DNA from: Lacihabitans sp. CS3-21
Lineage (GTDB): Bacteria > Bacteroidota > Bacteroidia > Cytophagales > Spirosomataceae
Length of the DNA stretch: 64,000 bases
Direction of reading: 5' to 3'
Assembly: GCF_024343675.1 (NCBI RefSeq)
Contig: NZ_RJUD01000010.1
Span: 62,001-126,000 of the forward strand
This document shows positions 62,360 to 64,000 of the stretch, piece after piece; within the stretch, counting starts at the first letter, position 1; the number at the start of each line of letters is the position of its first letter. Made by a program: the position numbers and the translations under genes. Below the pieces are notes generated by a model. That model was not told the origin of the DNA. It was given only the letters and a program-made list of their open reading frames with translations, and made no database searches.

Positions 62360-62561
62360 GTACTTATCTGAATTTTCGTGCAATTTATGTATTTGTCATT
62401 TATTTACCAATTTATACCATTCACTCAGTATTCTACACTGTCGGTTTATTACCATTTGATTTATGAGGCTGACGCACATATCTTAGATTGAGTAAAAAAC
62501 CAAAATCAGGGGAATTTACGCTAAAAACAACCGAGGCCTTTTCGCAATTTTACAGCATTAA

Positions 62562-62936
62562 ATGAAAACTACAATAAGCATGAACACATTTACAAAAAGT
62601 ATTATCCCAGAAAAACTGATTTATAATTACGGTAAAAAAGCAGTAGAATTTAACAACATTAAATACATCGAAAGCTTTGCCGGTAATTATTCTATGATAC
62701 GACTAAACGGCAAAGGATATATTTGTTCTTCGTTTACATTAAAACATTATACTTCAAAGCTAGAAGGACGCTGCAATTTCTTTTTGGCAAGAAAAGGATT
62801 GTTGCTCAACTTAGAGTTTATCCAAGAAATAGTGGATGAAAAAGGAGTAAAGTCCGTAAGATTATCTACTGGAGAGGTTTTTAAACTTTCAAGGAGATTG
62901 GGGTCTAGATTGATAGATTATTTGAATGAAAATTAA
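62562..62936 (+). CDS. Stand-alone LytTR DNA-binding domain protein
   Basis: 124 residues, almost entirely one LytTR domain: IKYIESFAGNYSMIRLNGK, the central YICSSFTLKHYTSKLEG, FFLARKGLLLNLEFIQEI and the C-terminal VRLSTGEVFKLSRRLGSRLIDYL. There is no receiver domain. Such stand-alone regulators in Bacteroidota often control neighbouring genes. The large secreted protein gene downstream is a possible target. Confidence 0.87.
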   Translation: MKTTISMNTFTKSIIPEKLIYNYGKKAVEFNNIKYIESFAGNYSMIRLNGKGYICSSFTLKHYTSKLEGRCNFFLARKGLLLNLEFIQEIVDEKGVKSVRLSTGEVFKLSRRLGSRLIDYLNEN

Positions 62937-63037
62937 TCGATATTTACTATTTTTCTAAATTGCTAAGGTTCATAACCATATTTCGAAGAACGATTATTAA
63001 TTGTTGGTAATTTAGAATTACAAATTTTATATAAACG

Positions 63038-63080
63038 AGCCTATTTTGGTTGCAATAGCATCAAAATAGGCTATTTTTTT
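63038..63080 (+). terminator. Terminator after the LytTR gene
   Basis: AGCCTATTTTG (63038-63048) pairs with CAAAATAGGCT (63062-63072) across a 13-base loop, followed by ATTTTTTT. Confidence 0.85.
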
Positions 63081-63202
63081 GAAAAAAATCAATAAATACA
63101 TATTTAGCTAAATATATAAATGATACATTTTAAAAAGTTTCTTTTTTTGTAATTAATTGTGATTAAATAGGTTGTGATTTAGTATTCCTTGGAATTCAAT
63201 AA

Positions 63203-63219
63203 TTGGCACAGTTATTGAC
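63203..63219 (+). promoter_or_regulatory. Sigma-54-like promoter (-24/-12)
   Basis: TTGGCACAGTTATTGAC. The -24 element TTGGCAC is perfect and the spacing to the -12 TTG is right (consensus TTGGCAC-N5-TTGC). The -12 dinucleotide is GA instead of GC. It lies 78 bases before the GTG of the secreted-protein gene. No bound activator site was identified. Confidence 0.5.
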
Positions 63220-63296
63220 GCCGTTAAATAAGTTTAGATAAGGTTTTGGATTTAACCCTTCCAAAACAGAGTATTTACCTGAAAATAACGGCATTT

Positions 63297-64000
63297 GTGC
63301 AATTTTTACAAAAAAGAAATTTGATTACCCTGTTTAAAAACAGATTAACCCTTGCTATATCTTTGGCATGGGCTTTCTTTGTTTTTGGAGACGTGGTGGC
63401 CAAAGATCTTCCAAAGTCAAAAAGAGCAAATGAAATGCTGGTTCCTCCTCCCATAAACTTCGGCGGAGAGATCTCAGGTGATGAGGTCAACAATGGAGGA
63501 TTTGACCCAGCTACAATTACCAACGTATCTGCTCCAACTGGAACTGGCGGTACTGTTATTGAATACCGCTGGCAATCAAGCACAGATGGTATTACCTGGA
63601 CCAATATTGCCAGCAGCAATTCCATTACCTACAACCCAGGGGCGATCACCGTAACGACCTATTACAGAAGATTATCAAAGTTTGATACCGAAACTTTCCC
63701 AAACAATTCAGGAAATATTGAAATGTGGAATGGTGTTTCCAATGTAATTTCAAAAATTGTTACGAATTACAGCATTACCTCTCCTTCGGCTTACACCATT
63801 GGACAAACCATCAACCTAACTCAAACAGGAAGTTTTGCAAATAATTTAGATAACTTAATACCTGAAGGTCATATTCCGCTTCAACCGTCTCAATTTTTGT
63901 CAGACTACACCTACAACACCACTGGAACAGCCTCAGGTGTCTGGGATATTGATTTCAGTTTTGATAGAATGAATAGTGCGTACAATTCAAATTTTTCCAA
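63297..64000 (+). CDS. Large secreted surface protein (start; 3' end beyond window)
   Basis: Open for 234 codons to the window edge. The GTG at 63297 (or TTG at 63321) precedes a signal peptide: basic FLQKRNLITLFKNR, hydrophobic LTLAISLAWAFFVFG, then AKDLP. The mature start has repeated Ser/Thr/Asn-rich beta-strand sequence: IEYRWQSSTDGITWTNI is typical of domains in gliding or T9SS adhesins (SprB/HYR/Ig-like). No C-terminal sorting domain can be seen because the gene is cut. It may be a large adhesin. Confidence 0.75.
   Translation, partial: MQFLQKRNLITLFKNRLTLAISLAWAFFVFGDVVAKDLPKSKRANEMLVPPPINFGGEISGDEVNNGGFDPATITNVSAPTGTGGTVIEYRWQSSTDGITWTNIASSNSITYNPGAITVTTYYRRLSKFDTETFPNNSGNIEMWNGVSNVISKIVTNYSITSPSAYTIGQTINLTQTGSFANNLDNLIPEGHIPLQPSQFLSDYTYNTTGTASGVWDIDFSFDRMNSAYNSNFS

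Larger units (their letters stand above)
62937..63296. other. Long upstream region of the secreted protein gene
   Basis: 360 bases without a recognised gene. It contains the terminator of the LytTR gene (63038-63080) and a sigma-54-like promoter (63203-63219). The stretch 63080-63200 is AT-rich with no clear repeat. Confidence 0.6.

Noticed and set aside
63275-63625. Minus-strand open frame of 116 codons
   Set aside because: The plus strand here has a signal peptide and a continuous frame to the window end; the minus frame is its shadow.
1-64000. CRISPR arrays, insertion sequences, tRNA or rRNA genes, toxin-antitoxin or defence islands
   Set aside because: No regularly spaced repeats, transposase-like frames, cloverleaf candidates or known defence proteins were noticed by eye. 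A covariance-model scan could still find small RNAs.

Overview
The window comes from an AT-rich member of the Bacteroidota, most likely a pigmented aerobic environmental bacterium of the order Cytophagales. The evidence is a type IX secretion (T9SS) C-terminal sorting domain, two DUF5916 proteins, OmpA/PD40 proteins, a probable serine palmitoyltransferase for sphingolipids, a CruF-type carotenoid protein, a histone H1-like protein, and promoters of the Bacteroidota type (TTTG, 19-23 bases, TAnnTTTG). I saw no rRNA, tRNA, CRISPR array, insertion sequence or prophage. The gene content looks like ordinary chromosome, and both ends of the window cut through a gene.

Layout. 1-2392: the 3'-truncated N-terminal part of a large membrane protein, probably a sensor kinase. 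2603-9388: a small membrane protein and a YtxH protein, then a hydroxyproline-degradation cluster (epimerase, D-amino acid dehydrogenase, deaminase of the DHDPS family) followed by a TrkH/TrkA potassium uptake pair. 9539-20421: OmpA protein, a TspO-related membrane protein, a GH3/beta-lactamase-fold fusion, DUF5916, VOC protein and a gamma-glutamyltransferase. 20423-24932: a tightly overlapping light/DNA-repair operon (39-residue ORF, SDR-like protein, DNA photolyase, flavin reductase, 50-residue DUF2256 zinc-ribbon protein, second photolyase/cryptochrome). 25149-27716: YceI, outer-membrane barrel and YceI-like genes behind a perfect CRP-type palindrome. 27721-34763: aldose epimerase, helix-hairpin-helix barrel protein, a second barrel, YchF, a serine hydrolase, and two tandem RRM RNA-binding genes with matching 5' leaders. 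35163-39334: PD40/OmpA protein, esterase, T9SS cargo. 39411-46618: a compact minus-strand run headed by uvrA and containing cruF, an amidohydrolase, an acyl-CoA dehydrogenase and a kinase-like partner. 46935-53092: HAD phosphatase, second DUF5916, RsmI-like methyltransferase, and convergent PBP1A. 53290-64000: ABC exporter, GrpB, peptide transporter, SUI1, lipid kinase, MaoC hydratase, histone H1-like protein, serine palmitoyltransferase-like enzyme, RPE, a LytTR regulator, and the start of a large secreted protein behind a sigma-54-like promoter.

Themes. Light and UV protection is over-represented: two photolyase-family proteins, flavin reductase, uvrA, and a carotenoid gene in the uvrA run. 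Several genes were found that are too short or too oddly started to be picked up easily: DUF2256 (21889-22041), the histone H1-like gene (60023-60202), a 39-residue coupled ORF (24813-24932), and a barrel protein whose signal peptide can only be reached from a non-AUG start (31414). The most promising candidates for something undescribed are the photolyase operon, which has a cryptochrome without the family's usual iron-sulfur cysteines and an SDR without its catalytic tyrosine, and the duplicated two-box 5' leaders of the RRM genes.
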